DNA of 64,000 nt from an uncultured Alphaproteobacteria bacterium (GTDB taxonomy: Bacteria; Pseudomonadota; Alphaproteobacteria; RF32; CAG-239). The notes under the pieces were generated by a model, which saw nothing but the letters and a program-made list of their open reading frames with translations, did not search any database and was not told the DNA's origin. Shown piece by piece: positions 17,141 through 23,889 of the stretch. Both the position numbers and the translations under genes were made by a program. The first letter of the stretch is position 1. Each line of letters begins with the position of its first letter. Location: contig CAJUCZ010000001.1 of assembly GCA_910585375.1 (NCBI GenBank), forward strand, positions 1 through 64,000. Direction: 5' to 3'.

Positions 17141-17169
17141 GGATCGGCTTCGGCCGGTCCTATTATTTT
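17141..17169 (+). terminator. Terminator of HU gene
   Basis: GGATCGGC-TTCG-GCCGGTCC hairpin, 8 bp with one G-T pair, then TATTATTTT. Confidence 0.75.
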
Positions 17170-17183
17170 AGCTGAGTTATTCA

Positions 17184-17219
17184 AAAACGGGATTCACCAT
17201 AAATGGATTCCGTTTTTTT
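17184..17219 (+). terminator. Second hairpin with T-run downstream of HU
   Basis: AAACGGGATTC and GGATTCCGTTT can pair with a small internal mismatch, followed by T7. Probably a back-up terminator. Confidence 0.6.
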
Positions 17220-17385
17220 ATGTTTATTAGTCATTTGGATTCGAAATTGTTATTTTTTTACACGCTATGGAATATAAAATATTATTGTTTAGTATTTTGG
17301 TTGTTTGAATAAAAGAATCTGTTTTGAGCGGAAAGCGTCAGAATATATTGCTTTTGGAGAAATTATGGCTATTTTACGATTTCTC

Positions 17386-17414
17386 TTGCCATTTTAGACA
17401 AAATAAGCTATTAT
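17386..17414 (+). promoter_or_regulatory. Candidate promoter of the secreted protein gene
   Basis: TTGCCA (17386-17391), 17 nt, TATTAT (17409-17414) within TATTATATAAT, 37 bp before the start codon. Confidence 0.55.
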
Positions 17415-17451
17415 ATAATTGAAATTTTGTTTTAACTGAAGGATTTCACGG

Positions 17452-17904
17452 ATGAAAAAAATTTTCAAATTGGATGATGCCAAAAAGAACCTGCGTCGTG
17501 CAGCGTTGATTGCTATTGGCGCTTTTTCCCTGTCTGCGACCCAGATGCAGGCTCAGGACGGCAGCAAGCTTTTTAATAAAATTTATGAAAAGTTGGAAAA
17601 GTTTGATCGTGCAGCTGATAAAGTTACAAAGCCCGGAAGAGATTTGGCTTCTAAAGTCAGAAGAAGAAAAGGCGAAATTGAGTCGGCCAAGTTTATGTTC
17701 GGGCAGGCGTTGCCGATGGAAATTAATCAAAGAATAAACAGGGTGACAAATGCCGCCGAGAGAGTTGGTGGTGTTGTTCAAACAGTCAGGACAGTCACGG
17801 GGGCCGGACGTCAAAGGGAGACACTGCAGGAACAGCGTGAGCAAAGTCCGCAAGAAAATCGTGTCCGGTATGTACAACGGGCACCAAGAGGAGGCCGCGA
17901 ATAA
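17452..17904 (+). CDS. Secreted basic protein of unknown function
   Basis: A 150-residue product with a long charged n-region, a hydrophobic core (AALIAIGAFSLSA) and likely signal peptidase cleavage after A34 (QMQA-Q). The mature part is helical and charged, with many Arg and Gln and an Arg/Gly-rich end (RAPRGGRE). No domain recognised. AAGGA lies 9 nt before the ATG. The gene is monocistronic with its own promoter and a terminator that starts inside the last codons. Function unknown. Confidence 0.75.
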   Translation: MKKIFKLDDAKKNLRRAALIAIGAFSLSATQMQAQDGSKLFNKIYEKLEKFDRAADKVTKPGRDLASKVRRRKGEIESAKFMFGQALPMEINQRINRVTNAAERVGGVVQTVRTVTGAGRQRETLQEQREQSPQENRVRYVQRAPRGGRE

Positions 17905-17921
17905 CCGAAGCGGCTTTTTTT
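17894..17921 (+). terminator. Terminator overlapping the end of the secreted protein gene
   Basis: GCCGC (17894-17898) pairs with GCGGC (17910-17914), followed by T7. Confidence 0.75.
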
Positions 17922-18205
17922 GATTTAAAGTTTCGAGGTCTGAGCGGAAAAGCTTTTCTTTCAGAACTTTGAAGTAAAAATAAAAGATTGTGTCGGCTTT
18001 TTACGGGCTGAGGCAACGGTTAAATAACCCCAGGCGAAAATGCTGCATAAAATTGGGGGATGTGGGTAACACTCCGTGTTGAAAAAGACAGCCTGTGAGT
18101 GATGGCTTTTCAGCCTTTATTTCCAGTCATAACAAAATATATTTTTCCTATCCTTTTGAAAATATTTGTTTTCTTAAAAAATTTGAATTTTTTTTATTTT
18201 TTTGC
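17922..18205. other. Intergenic tract with hairpins, no gene seen
   Basis: Holds a complex hairpin at 17927-17970 (AAAGTTT...AACTTT flanks, CTGA/TCAG, GAAAAG/CTTTTC). A CCCCA/TGGGG pair lies around 18030-18056, and GGCT-TTTC-AGCC with T's at 18104-18118. It could encode a small RNA, but no family is recognised and no convincing start signal is seen. Confidence 0.35.
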
Positions 18206-18234
18206 TTGATTAATTCATTTTAAGAGTGTATAAA
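18206..18234 (+). promoter_or_regulatory. Promoter of tRNA-Val
   Basis: TTGATT (18206-18211), 17 nt, TATAAA (18229-18234), 18 bp before the tRNA. Confidence 0.6.
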
Positions 18235-18252
18235 ATCTTTCGTAAACACGAT

Positions 18253-18328
18253 GGGAGTTTAGCTCAGCTGGAAGAGCATCTCGTTTACACCGAGAGGGTC
18301 GGGAGTTCGAACCTCTCAACTCCCACCA
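18253..18328 (+). tRNA. tRNA-Val (anticodon UAC)
   Basis: A 76-nt cloverleaf with acceptor GGGAGTT/AACTCCC, discriminator A and encoded CCA. D-arm AGCTCAGCTGGAAGAGC and T-arm GGGAGTTCGAACCTCTC (adjoining) are canonical. Anticodon loop TTTACAC places TAC at 18286-18288, reading GUA/GUG valine codons. Confidence 0.97.
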
Positions 18329-18333
18329 ATTAA

Positions 18334-18362
18334 AGAGCCCGCTTTCATAGCGGGTTTTTTAA
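18334..18362 (+). terminator. Terminator of tRNA-Val
   Basis: AGCCCGC-TTTCATA-GCGGGTT followed by T's. Confidence 0.85.
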
Positions 18363-18384
18363 TTGGATGAAATGAAAAGTGAGA

Positions 18385-18596
18385 ACTCCCGAGAAAGGGA
18401 GTTTGAAACTTCTCTTAGTGTTGCGATAAACTTGTTTGGAGCAACACTTGGTTGTTTACGTGAGTAGAAAGCTTGGGCTTTCGTTGTGGTGTACTACCAA
18501 CGAAAGGCGGGCGGAAGAATGCCGGTGAGCGAAGCGAATGAGTGCCTGTGCAACTCGAACGAAGCGATAAGTAACTCTCAACTTCCGCCAATTAAA
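18385..18596 (+). other. Structured non-coding tract with a copy of the tRNA-Val 3' end
   Basis: No ORF is convincing in the 415 bp between the tRNA and the next gene. Four successive inverted repeats are seen: ACTCCC/GGGAGT (18385-18402), GTGTTGC/GCAACAC (18418-18447), CTTTCGTTG/CAACGAAAG (18478-18506) and GGCGGAAG/CTTCCGCC (18510-18589). The last closes an 81-nt tRNA-sized unit ending GCCA. Bases 18575-18596 repeat the end of tRNA-Val plus flank (18313-18334), 20 of 22 identical. This may be a tRNA remnant, or the scar of an element integrated at the tRNA 3' end. Confidence 0.55.
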
Positions 18597-18743
18597 CCTT
18601 ATCTTTGTTTAAAACTTTGTTGTTTTATCGTTTTTTAATAAGAAGTATAAAGTTTTTATAATCATCAACTCATAATTTGATTTCTTTTTTTATTCCTGTT
18701 ATAATCAATCTTAATAAGAAAACAGAAAAGGCAGAAGCAAATT

Positions 18744-19487
18744 ATGAAAATGTATATTATCATCGGATTATTGATTATCGGGGCAGGGTTGCTTGCTTAT
18801 GATGTTAAGCACAATTATGTGGACTGGAGGACAGCAGACCGCAGCAGCGCCGGAATAGCGCCTTTGCCAAAAGACGAAAAGCAGGCAGTTGTGCAGGTTT
18901 ATACTGCCAGAGTTTATAACTGGCGCAAGTATTTTGCAGTGCATCCGTGGATTGCAACAAAAGACAAAAACGCCGATCATTATACCGTTTATCAGGTTTT
19001 AGGGTGGAAGCAATGGCGGACAGGCAATGCCGTTGATGTTTCCGAAGATGTGCCGGACAGAAAATGGTATGGCATGAGCCCGACATTGTTGCAGGATTTG
19101 CGCGGAGAAGAAGCAGAAAAGGCAATTTCCGGAATCAAAAAAGCGGTTGCAAATTATCCTTTTGCTTCTGAATATGTTTTATATCCGGGGCCGAACAGCA
19201 ATACTTTTATTTCTTATATTATCCGTCAGGTGCCGGAATTAACGGTTGAATTGCCGCCGATTGCAATTGGCAAGGATTTTCTGGGATATAATAAGTTTTT
19301 TGCCAAGGCAGAAAGCAAAAAAGGGTATCAATTTTCATTGTTCGGCCTTTTCGGTCTGACGGTCGGCAAAGGTGAGGGACTGGAGATTGATATTCTCGGA
19401 ATGGTCTTTGGTATAGATTTCCTGCGCCCGGCTGTCAAACTGCCGTTTATCGGTCGTTTGGGTATGTCTGACGCGCCGGTGGATTAA
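18744..19487 (+). CDS. DUF3750 family protein
   Basis: A 247-residue protein with one N-terminal membrane segment (residues 3-19), so probably anchored in the inner membrane with its bulk outside the cytoplasm. Recognised features of the DUF3750 family are VQVYTARVYNWRKYFAVHPW, the YTVYQVLGW segment, ANYPFASEYVLYPGPNSNTF and a final LFGLFGLTVG...GLEIDILG. Biochemical function is unknown for the family. AGGCAG lies upstream of the ATG. Its stop overlaps the next start (TAATG). Confidence 0.8.
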   Translation: MKMYIIIGLLIIGAGLLAYDVKHNYVDWRTADRSSAGIAPLPKDEKQAVVQVYTARVYNWRKYFAVHPWIATKDKNADHYTVYQVLGWKQWRTGNAVDVSEDVPDRKWYGMSPTLLQDLRGEEAEKAISGIKKAVANYPFASEYVLYPGPNSNTFISYIIRQVPELTVELPPIAIGKDFLGYNKFFAKAESKKGYQFSLFGLFGLTVGKGEGLEIDILGMVFGIDFLRPAVKLPFIGRLGMSDAPVD

Positions 19488-20164
19488 TGCGTTGGAATTT
19501 GTGTATGGCTGATTTTATTGTTATTGACAAGAAAGAATGGAAGCGGCGGGAGTATTTTGAGCATTATTACCGGCAGGTTTCCTGCCGTTTCAGCCTGACG
19601 GTTGAACTGGATGTTACCCGACTGGTGCGAAGCGTGAAAAAGCAGGAACTGATGTTTTTTCCGGTTTTTATTCATTTATTGAGTCGTATCGTCAACCGTC
19701 ATGAAGAGTTTCGTATGGCTTTCAATCGGTCCGGAGAGCTTGGTTATTGGCAGCAAGTCTGGCCGGAGTATACGGTTTTTCATTCTCAGAGCAAAAGCTT
19801 TTCTACGATATGGACTCCTTTTTCCGAGAATTTTGATGAGTTTTATCTTAATTATGTTCGGGATTGGGAAAAATATGGTGAAATTGAGATTTTTGCTCCC
19901 AAGCCGGACAGGCCGGAAAACGTTTTTAACATTTCTTGTCTGCCTTGGGTGAATTTTACGTCTTTTAATCTTGAGTTACCGCATTCCGATGATTATCTTT
20001 TGCCGATTTTTACGCTGGGAAAATTTGTTGAAAAGAACGGCGGAACTTTTGCGCCGCTGGCTTTACAACTGCATCATGCGGTTTGCGATGGTTTTCATGC
20101 CGCCTTGCTGATTGACGGGTTGCAGGAGTTGTGTAACGGTTTTGGAGAGAAAAATGAACGGTAA
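19487..20164 (+). CDS. cat: Chloramphenicol O-acetyltransferase, type A family
   Basis: Transfers acetyl from acetyl-CoA to chloramphenicol. The 225-residue sequence follows the classical trimeric CAT enzymes along its length. WKRREYFEHY is at the start, then FPVFIHLLSRIVNRHEEFRMA, YTVFHSQSKSFSTIW, and INISCLPWVNFTSF-type residues (FNISCLPWVNFTSFNL). The active-site motif is LHHAVCDGFHA, with catalytic His at 197. Start at 19487 overlaps the DUF3750 stop; an internal ATG at 19505 is possible. Typical length is 213-220. It may give real resistance or be a housekeeping xenobiotic acetyltransferase. No mobile element adjoins it directly. Confidence 0.88.
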   Translation: MRWNLCMADFIVIDKKEWKRREYFEHYYRQVSCRFSLTVELDVTRLVRSVKKQELMFFPVFIHLLSRIVNRHEEFRMAFNRSGELGYWQQVWPEYTVFHSQSKSFSTIWTPFSENFDEFYLNYVRDWEKYGEIEIFAPKPDRPENVFNISCLPWVNFTSFNLELPHSDDYLLPIFTLGKFVEKNGGTFAPLALQLHHAVCDGFHAALLIDGLQELCNGFGEKNER

Positions 20165-20182
20165 TGTCGGAGAAGGCGGTAA

Positions 20183-20702
20183 ATGAACGTCAGGCAAGAA
20201 ACAGCGCAAGATTTTGATGAGATTTATCATTTGGTCAGAACGGCTTTTGAAACGGCGGAAGTCAGTGACGGCAGGGAGCAGGATTTTGTTTCTTCTTTAC
20301 GGTATTCGGAAAATTATATTCCGGAACTGGCTTTAGTGGCGGAAGAGGGTAAAAAGATAATTGGCCACATTATGCTGACACGGCAACGGATTGTTTTAAA
20401 TGAAAAAAAGTATAAATGCGCTGTTGTTGGCGCCGGTGTGCGTGGATATTGCTTTTCGGAGAAAAAAGCTGGGATCACGGCTGATAGACATGGCTTTGGA
20501 AAAAGCGGAAAAATTTGGGTTTGATGCGGTTTTTCTGGTAGGGAATCCGGATTTTTACAATCGTTTCGGTTTTGAGGAAACGGTTGCAAAAAATGTTAAG
20601 AATCTCAATGGTCTGCCGGACAGATATGTATTGGTTAAAGAACTGAAAAAAGGCTGCCTTGACGGGTGTTCCGGCACAATTGTTTTTGATTGTGAGTTTT
20701 AG
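20183..20702 (+). pseudogene. GNAT-family N-acetyltransferase, broken by a frameshift
   Basis: The first frame, from ATG 20183 (good ribosome-binding site GGAGAAGG), gives the N-terminal half: NVRQETAQDFDEIYHLVRTA, then LALVAEEGKKIIGHIMLT. The second half continues in the +1 frame: ALLLAPVCVDIAFRRKKLGS, FLVGNPDFYNRFGFE. Together they form one typical acetyltransferase of about 172 residues. The switch maps to the A7 run at 20403-20409. With six A's the frames join as LNEKSINALLLAPV. Hence a one-base insertion, a sequencing error, or slippage-dependent expression. The acetyl-CoA motif (RRKKLGSRL) lies after the shift. Confidence 0.85.
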
Positions 20703-20704
20703 CC

Positions 20705-20971
20705 TTAACGCAGTTGGCTGTCTTTGCTGCCGCGGCGATTGTACAAACTGACGGCTTTTTGTTCTTTGTCTGATTCTTCCTGACAATGAATGCATAAGCG
20801 GACACCGGGCAGAGCCTGTCGGCGGGCCGGCGGGATTTCTTCTCCGCATTCTTCGCAAAATTCCAAACTTTCACCGCAAGGGACATTTTTGCGTGCGCGT
20901 AAAACCTCGTCATTAATAGAATCCTGAATTTGTTCCTGTACTGCATCATCGTCTGTCCAGCCGTTTGCCAT
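20705..20971 (-). CDS. DksA/TraR-type zinc finger protein
   Basis: An 88-residue small C4 zinc-finger protein of the TraR/YbiI group. CEECGEEIPPARRQALPGVRLCIHC contains the four zinc-binding cysteines (CxxC-17-CxxC). The N-terminus GWTDDDAVQEQIQDSINDEV lacks the long coiled coil of full DksA. Relatives modulate RNA polymerase through the secondary channel, or are of unknown role. Convergent with the broken GNAT gene; ATG 20971 follows AAGGAG on the minus strand. Confidence 0.88.
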   Translation of the reverse strand: MANGWTDDDAVQEQIQDSINDEVLRARKNVPCGESLEFCEECGEEIPPARRQALPGVRLCIHCQEESDKEQKAVSLYNRRGSKDSQLR

Positions 20972-21103
20972 TTTTTTCTCCTTTACCTTTACTTAATTAT
21001 ATAATCATTCTGTTTTTTCTGCAAATGTATAATATCTTGCATAATATGTTATGATTTAGTTTTGCCAAATCCGGCAGAATGTTTTTTTGGGACTGGAGAA
21101 AAG

Positions 21104-21712
21104 ATGATTTATGGATATATTCGCGTGAGCAGTGACAAGCAGACGACCGAGAATCAGCGTTTTGAAATTGAGCGTTTTGCAGAAAGCAACGGGATTCTGA
21201 TTGAAAAATGGATAAACGAGACCATCAGTGCGACCAAAGATTTGGAAAAACGGAAACTCGGCAGGCTTCTTAATGTGCTGAAAACAGGAGATATTTTAAT
21301 TTCTTCCGAGTTGTCAAGGCTAGGGAGGAATCTGTTGCAGGTTATGAGTATTTTGCATTTTTGCATGAAGAAAGATGTTCAGGTCTGGACGATTAAAGAC
21401 AATTATCGTCTGGGGGCGGATATTCAATCAAAGGTTTTGGCTTTTGCGTTCGGATTGTCTGCTGAAATTGAGCGGAATCTTATTTCGCAGAGAACAAAGG
21501 AAGCTTTGGCCCGTTTGAAAGCCGAAGGAAAACGGTTGGGGCGTCCGAAAGGAAGCGGCAATAAGTTTGCTAAATTAAGCGGCAAAGAGGAAAAAATTGC
21601 CGAGATGCTCAGGGAAAATATGTCAAAAAAGAAAATTGCGCAATATTTTCGTGTCAGCCGGCGCACCTTGTATAATTTTATGAAAAAACAATTGATAAGC
21701 GGGAATAAATAA
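21104..21712 (+). CDS. Serine recombinase (DNA invertase/resolvase family)
   Basis: A 202-residue small serine recombinase. The catalytic domain starts MIYGYIRVSSDKQT with the nucleophilic serine at 9 (or 10). ISSELSRLGRNLL carries the active-site arginines. SAEIERNLISQRTKEAL leads into the E-helix, then GRPKGS and a C-terminal helix-turn-helix (MSKKKIAQYFRVSRRTLYNFM). Similar proteins (Hin, Gin, Mpi) invert DNA between short inverted repeats. The start is set by GGAG before ATG 21104; the frame opens earlier at a TTG. The stop codon (21710-21712) overlaps the first base of a perfect 23-bp inverted repeat. This strongly suggests that the adjacent segment is its substrate. Confidence 0.92.
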   Translation: MIYGYIRVSSDKQTTENQRFEIERFAESNGILIEKWINETISATKDLEKRKLGRLLNVLKTGDILISSELSRLGRNLLQVMSILHFCMKKDVQVWTIKDNYRLGADIQSKVLAFAFGLSAEIERNLISQRTKEALARLKAEGKRLGRPKGSGNKFAKLSGKEEKIAEMLRENMSKKKIAQYFRVSRRTLYNFMKKQLISGNK

Positions 21713-21733
21713 CGGACATATAAATTTCTCATA
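21711..21733 (+). repeat. Left inverted repeat (IRL) of invertible segment
   Basis: A 23-bp sequence beginning AACGGACATATAAATT, the exact reverse complement of 21865-21887. Directly inside it is the perfect palindrome ATAGCGCTAT (21733-21742). Confidence 0.93.
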
Positions 21734-21864
21734 TAGCGCTATCTTAAATAATAAAAAAAATTATTCAAGTACTATTTATATAAAAGTGACAGTTTTATTG
21801 GATAAATTTTAAATACCTGTCCCCATATGTTTTATTTTTGCCCAAAACAACTTCTCCGACTTTT
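21734..21864. promoter_or_regulatory. Putative invertible promoter segment (131 bp)
   Basis: AT-rich, non-coding DNA bounded by perfect 23-bp inverted repeats and adjoining a serine recombinase gene. In the orientation present, GTGACA (21786-21791), 17 nt, TTAAAT (21809-21814) points toward the polysaccharide operon. Its -10 equals that proposed for HU. On the opposite strand TTGAAT-16-TAAGAT is a weaker candidate facing the recombinase. Inversion would therefore swap promoter direction, switching the glycan genes on or off. Orientation-dependence is inferred, not shown. Confidence 0.75.
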
Positions 21865-21887
21865 TATGAGAAATTTATATGTCCGTT
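21865..21887 (-). repeat. Right inverted repeat (IRR) of invertible segment
   Basis: Perfect reverse complement of 21711-21733. Beyond the 23 bp the flanks diverge on both sides, so the match is a discrete site and not part of a longer duplication. Confidence 0.93.
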
Positions 21888-21974
21888 TTCAGGGCATTAA
21901 AGTTGCGTAATTGGAGAGTGTTTGGAGTTTTGCCGATATGGCGATTACAGGCAGTACGGCAAGGGTTTGTCTGA
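21879..21974 (+). pseudogene. C-terminal remnant of a glycosyltransferase
   Basis: A 31-codon frame runs out of the right inverted repeat and stops at 21972-21974. It encodes LKLRNWRVFGVLPIWRLQ, whose FGVLPIW matches the FGILPLW tail of the next glycosyltransferase (22140-23003). The similar KLFGFLPFL and KLFGLPVL occur elsewhere in this locus. I infer that an older glycosyltransferase gene ended here and lost its front when the recombinase module was installed. The rest of the leader, to 22117, shows no gene. Confidence 0.55.
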
Positions 21975-22117
21975 TGTCGTCAGGTATGGCAGATGCGGGT
22001 GATTATCGGGGTGTTCCGGCTATGTTCAGGGAATGTATGTTTCTAAAATCCGGGAGGTACCGTTTTATATCTATTTTATTTGCAGGTATTTGTCACCATC
22101 CCGATAACTTATATGTT

Positions 22118-22139
22118 CTCCGCCGGGCGGGAGTTTTTT
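22118..22139 (+). promoter_or_regulatory. Hairpin and T-run abutting the first glycan gene (possible attenuator)
   Basis: CTCCGC and GCGGGAG pair with one bulge and are followed by T6 immediately before the ATG at 22140. The arm GGGCGGGAG is also the only ribosome-binding site. The structure could terminate transcription or hide the start. Some such hairpins occur by chance. Confidence 0.4.
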
Positions 22140-23003
22140 ATGGTTAAAATTTCGGTATTGATGCCGGTTTACAATACAGATGAAAAATTTTTACGGCAGG
22201 CAATAGAAAGTATTTTGGGACAAACGTATCAGGATTTTGAATTTCTGATTATTAATGACTGTTCTTCCGATGCCCGTGTTGAGAAGGTGGTTTTATCTTA
22301 TAAAGACAAGCGGATTAAATATTCCGTTAATGCTCAAAATCTTGGTATTTCAGGAACTCGAAACAAATTGATAAATCTGGCCAAAGGGAAGTATTTGGCT
22401 GTGATGGATCATGATGATGTTTCTTTACCGGAGCGTCTGGAAAAAGAAGCTGCTTTTCTTGATGCTCATCCGGAAGTCGGTGTTGTCGGATGTGCCGTTC
22501 GTTATTTTGGAACGTCAAAGGTTAGAAAATTGCCCCAAGATGACGGCAGTATCAAAGAAGCTCTTGTTTTTTTCAGCCCGTTTTGCCATCCGGCCACAAT
22601 GATCCGTAAATCTGTTTTGCAGAATTACGAGATTGCTTATGAGGCCAAATTCAGTCCGGCTGAGGATTATGTCTTGTGGAGCCGTCTGATGGCGGTGACG
22701 AAATTTGCCAATTTGCCGGATGTCCTTTTTGAATATCGGGATTATTGCGGTAATACAACACATTCTCAAAAAGAAAAAATGCAGTCGGCGGTTCGTTGCG
22801 TTCAGCGGAACATTCGTCAGGCTTATCCGGTTCTTTGGACGGCGGCAAAAGAAAATGCCGATTGGGTCAGGCGGTTTAAACTGTTTGGTTTTCTACCCTT
22901 TTTGACAATCAGAAAACGGCAGAATTTTAGGGAAGCAAAGTTGTTTGGAATTTTGCCGTTGTGGTCAGAGAGAATAAAATATTCAGCAGAAGGAGAAAAG
23001 TAG
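22140..23003 (+). CDS. Family 2 glycosyltransferase
   Basis: GT-A fold sugar transferase of 287 residues, cytoplasmic. MVKISVLMPVYNTDEKFLRQ and LGQTYQDFEFLIINDCSSD form the nucleotide-binding half. MDHDDVSLPERLEKE carries the DxD-type metal motif, and later GCAVRYFG and AEDYVLWSRL are seen. The tail holds two copies of a FG(I/F)LP motif. First gene of the operon downstream of the invertible segment; rmlA begins 1 base after its stop. The frame opens at a TTG at 22080, but ATG 22140 after GGGAG is the normal domain start. Donor and acceptor are unknown. Confidence 0.9.
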   Translation: MVKISVLMPVYNTDEKFLRQAIESILGQTYQDFEFLIINDCSSDARVEKVVLSYKDKRIKYSVNAQNLGISGTRNKLINLAKGKYLAVMDHDDVSLPERLEKEAAFLDAHPEVGVVGCAVRYFGTSKVRKLPQDDGSIKEALVFFSPFCHPATMIRKSVLQNYEIAYEAKFSPAEDYVLWSRLMAVTKFANLPDVLFEYRDYCGNTTHSQKEKMQSAVRCVQRNIRQAYPVLWTAAKENADWVRRFKLFGFLPFLTIRKRQNFREAKLFGILPLWSERIKYSAEGEK

Positions 23004-23004
23004 C

Positions 23005-23889
23005 ATGAAGGGTATTATTCTTGCCGGCGGCAGCGGAAGCCGGTTGTATCCGCTGACGCAGACAATTTCAAAACAATTGCTGCCGGTTTATGACAAGCCG
23101 ATGATTTATTATCCGTTGTCAACCTTATTGTTGTTTGGTATCCGGGAAATTCTGATTATTTCAACGCCCAAAGATACACCAAATATTCAGGCTTTATTTA
23201 AGGACGGTTCCCATTTGGGGCTTCAAATTCATTATGCCATTCAGAACGAGCCGAAAGGTATTGCTCAGGCTTTTACCATTGGTGCCGATTTTATCGGAGA
23301 TGACGATGTTTGTCTTATTTTAGGAGATAATATTTTTTATCTGGGCGGACAGATTGATACTTTTCGTACAGAAGTTTTGCGCAATCCGGGAGCAACGGTT
23401 TTCGGGTATCATGTTTCTGATCCCGAGCGTTTTGGCGTGGTGGAGTTTGATAAAAATTTTAAAGCCGTTTCTATTGAAGAGAAGCCCGTACAGCCAAAGT
23501 CAAATTATGCCGTGGTCGGATTGTATTTTTATAAATCTGATGTTGTTGAAAAAGCTAGAAACCTGCAGCCTTCGGCGCGCGGTGAATTGGAAATTACCGA
23601 TTTGAACAAGCTTTATCTGGAAGAGGGGAGGATGAATGTGGTGCCAATGCGGCGCGGCAATGCCTGGCTGGATGCCGGTACGCCCGACAGTCTGATGGAA
23701 TCTTCCCAGTTTGTGCAGATTATCGAGCAACGGCAGGGGCTTAAAATCGCCTGCATTGAAGAAATTGCTTATCGTCGCGGTTTTATTAATGACGAGCAGA
23801 TGGCAGCTTTGATTGCTTCGCTTAAAGACGGTTGTGCTTATAAGAAGTATCTGCAGAAGATTTATGAGGAGTATCATGGAATTTATTAA
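23005..23889 (+). CDS. rfbA: Glucose-1-phosphate thymidylyltransferase
   Basis: Makes dTDP-glucose from dTTP and glucose-1-phosphate, the first step to dTDP-L-rhamnose. The 294 residues start MKGIILAGGSGSRLYPLT, the G-x-G-x-R nucleotide motif. KQLLPVYDKPMIYYPLS, LILGDNIFY, VEFDKNFKAVSIEEKP and GNAWLDAGTPDSLMES follow, all characteristic of RmlA. Length equals the usual 290-295. It overlaps the rfbC start by 14 bp. Confidence 0.97.
   Translation: MKGIILAGGSGSRLYPLTQTISKQLLPVYDKPMIYYPLSTLLLFGIREILIISTPKDTPNIQALFKDGSHLGLQIHYAIQNEPKGIAQAFTIGADFIGDDDVCLILGDNIFYLGGQIDTFRTEVLRNPGATVFGYHVSDPERFGVVEFDKNFKAVSIEEKPVQPKSNYAVVGLYFYKSDVVEKARNLQPSARGELEITDLNKLYLEEGRMNVVPMRRGNAWLDAGTPDSLMESSQFVQIIEQRQGLKIACIEEIAYRRGFINDEQMAALIASLKDGCAYKKYLQKIYEEYHGIY

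Noticed and set aside
21104..21712. Transposon-borne resolvase
   Set aside because: No transposase, terminal repeats or target duplications are seen; the perfect inverted repeats beside the gene fit inversion better than cointegrate resolution.
21888..22139. JUMPstart/ops element before the polysaccharide genes
   Set aside because: The conserved GGCGGTAG core was sought by eye and not found.
21911..22147. 78-codon TTG-start ORF in the leader of the glycan operon
   Set aside because: No ribosome-binding site, no similarity to NusG-like UpxY or any regulator, and it overlaps the glycosyltransferase start in another frame.
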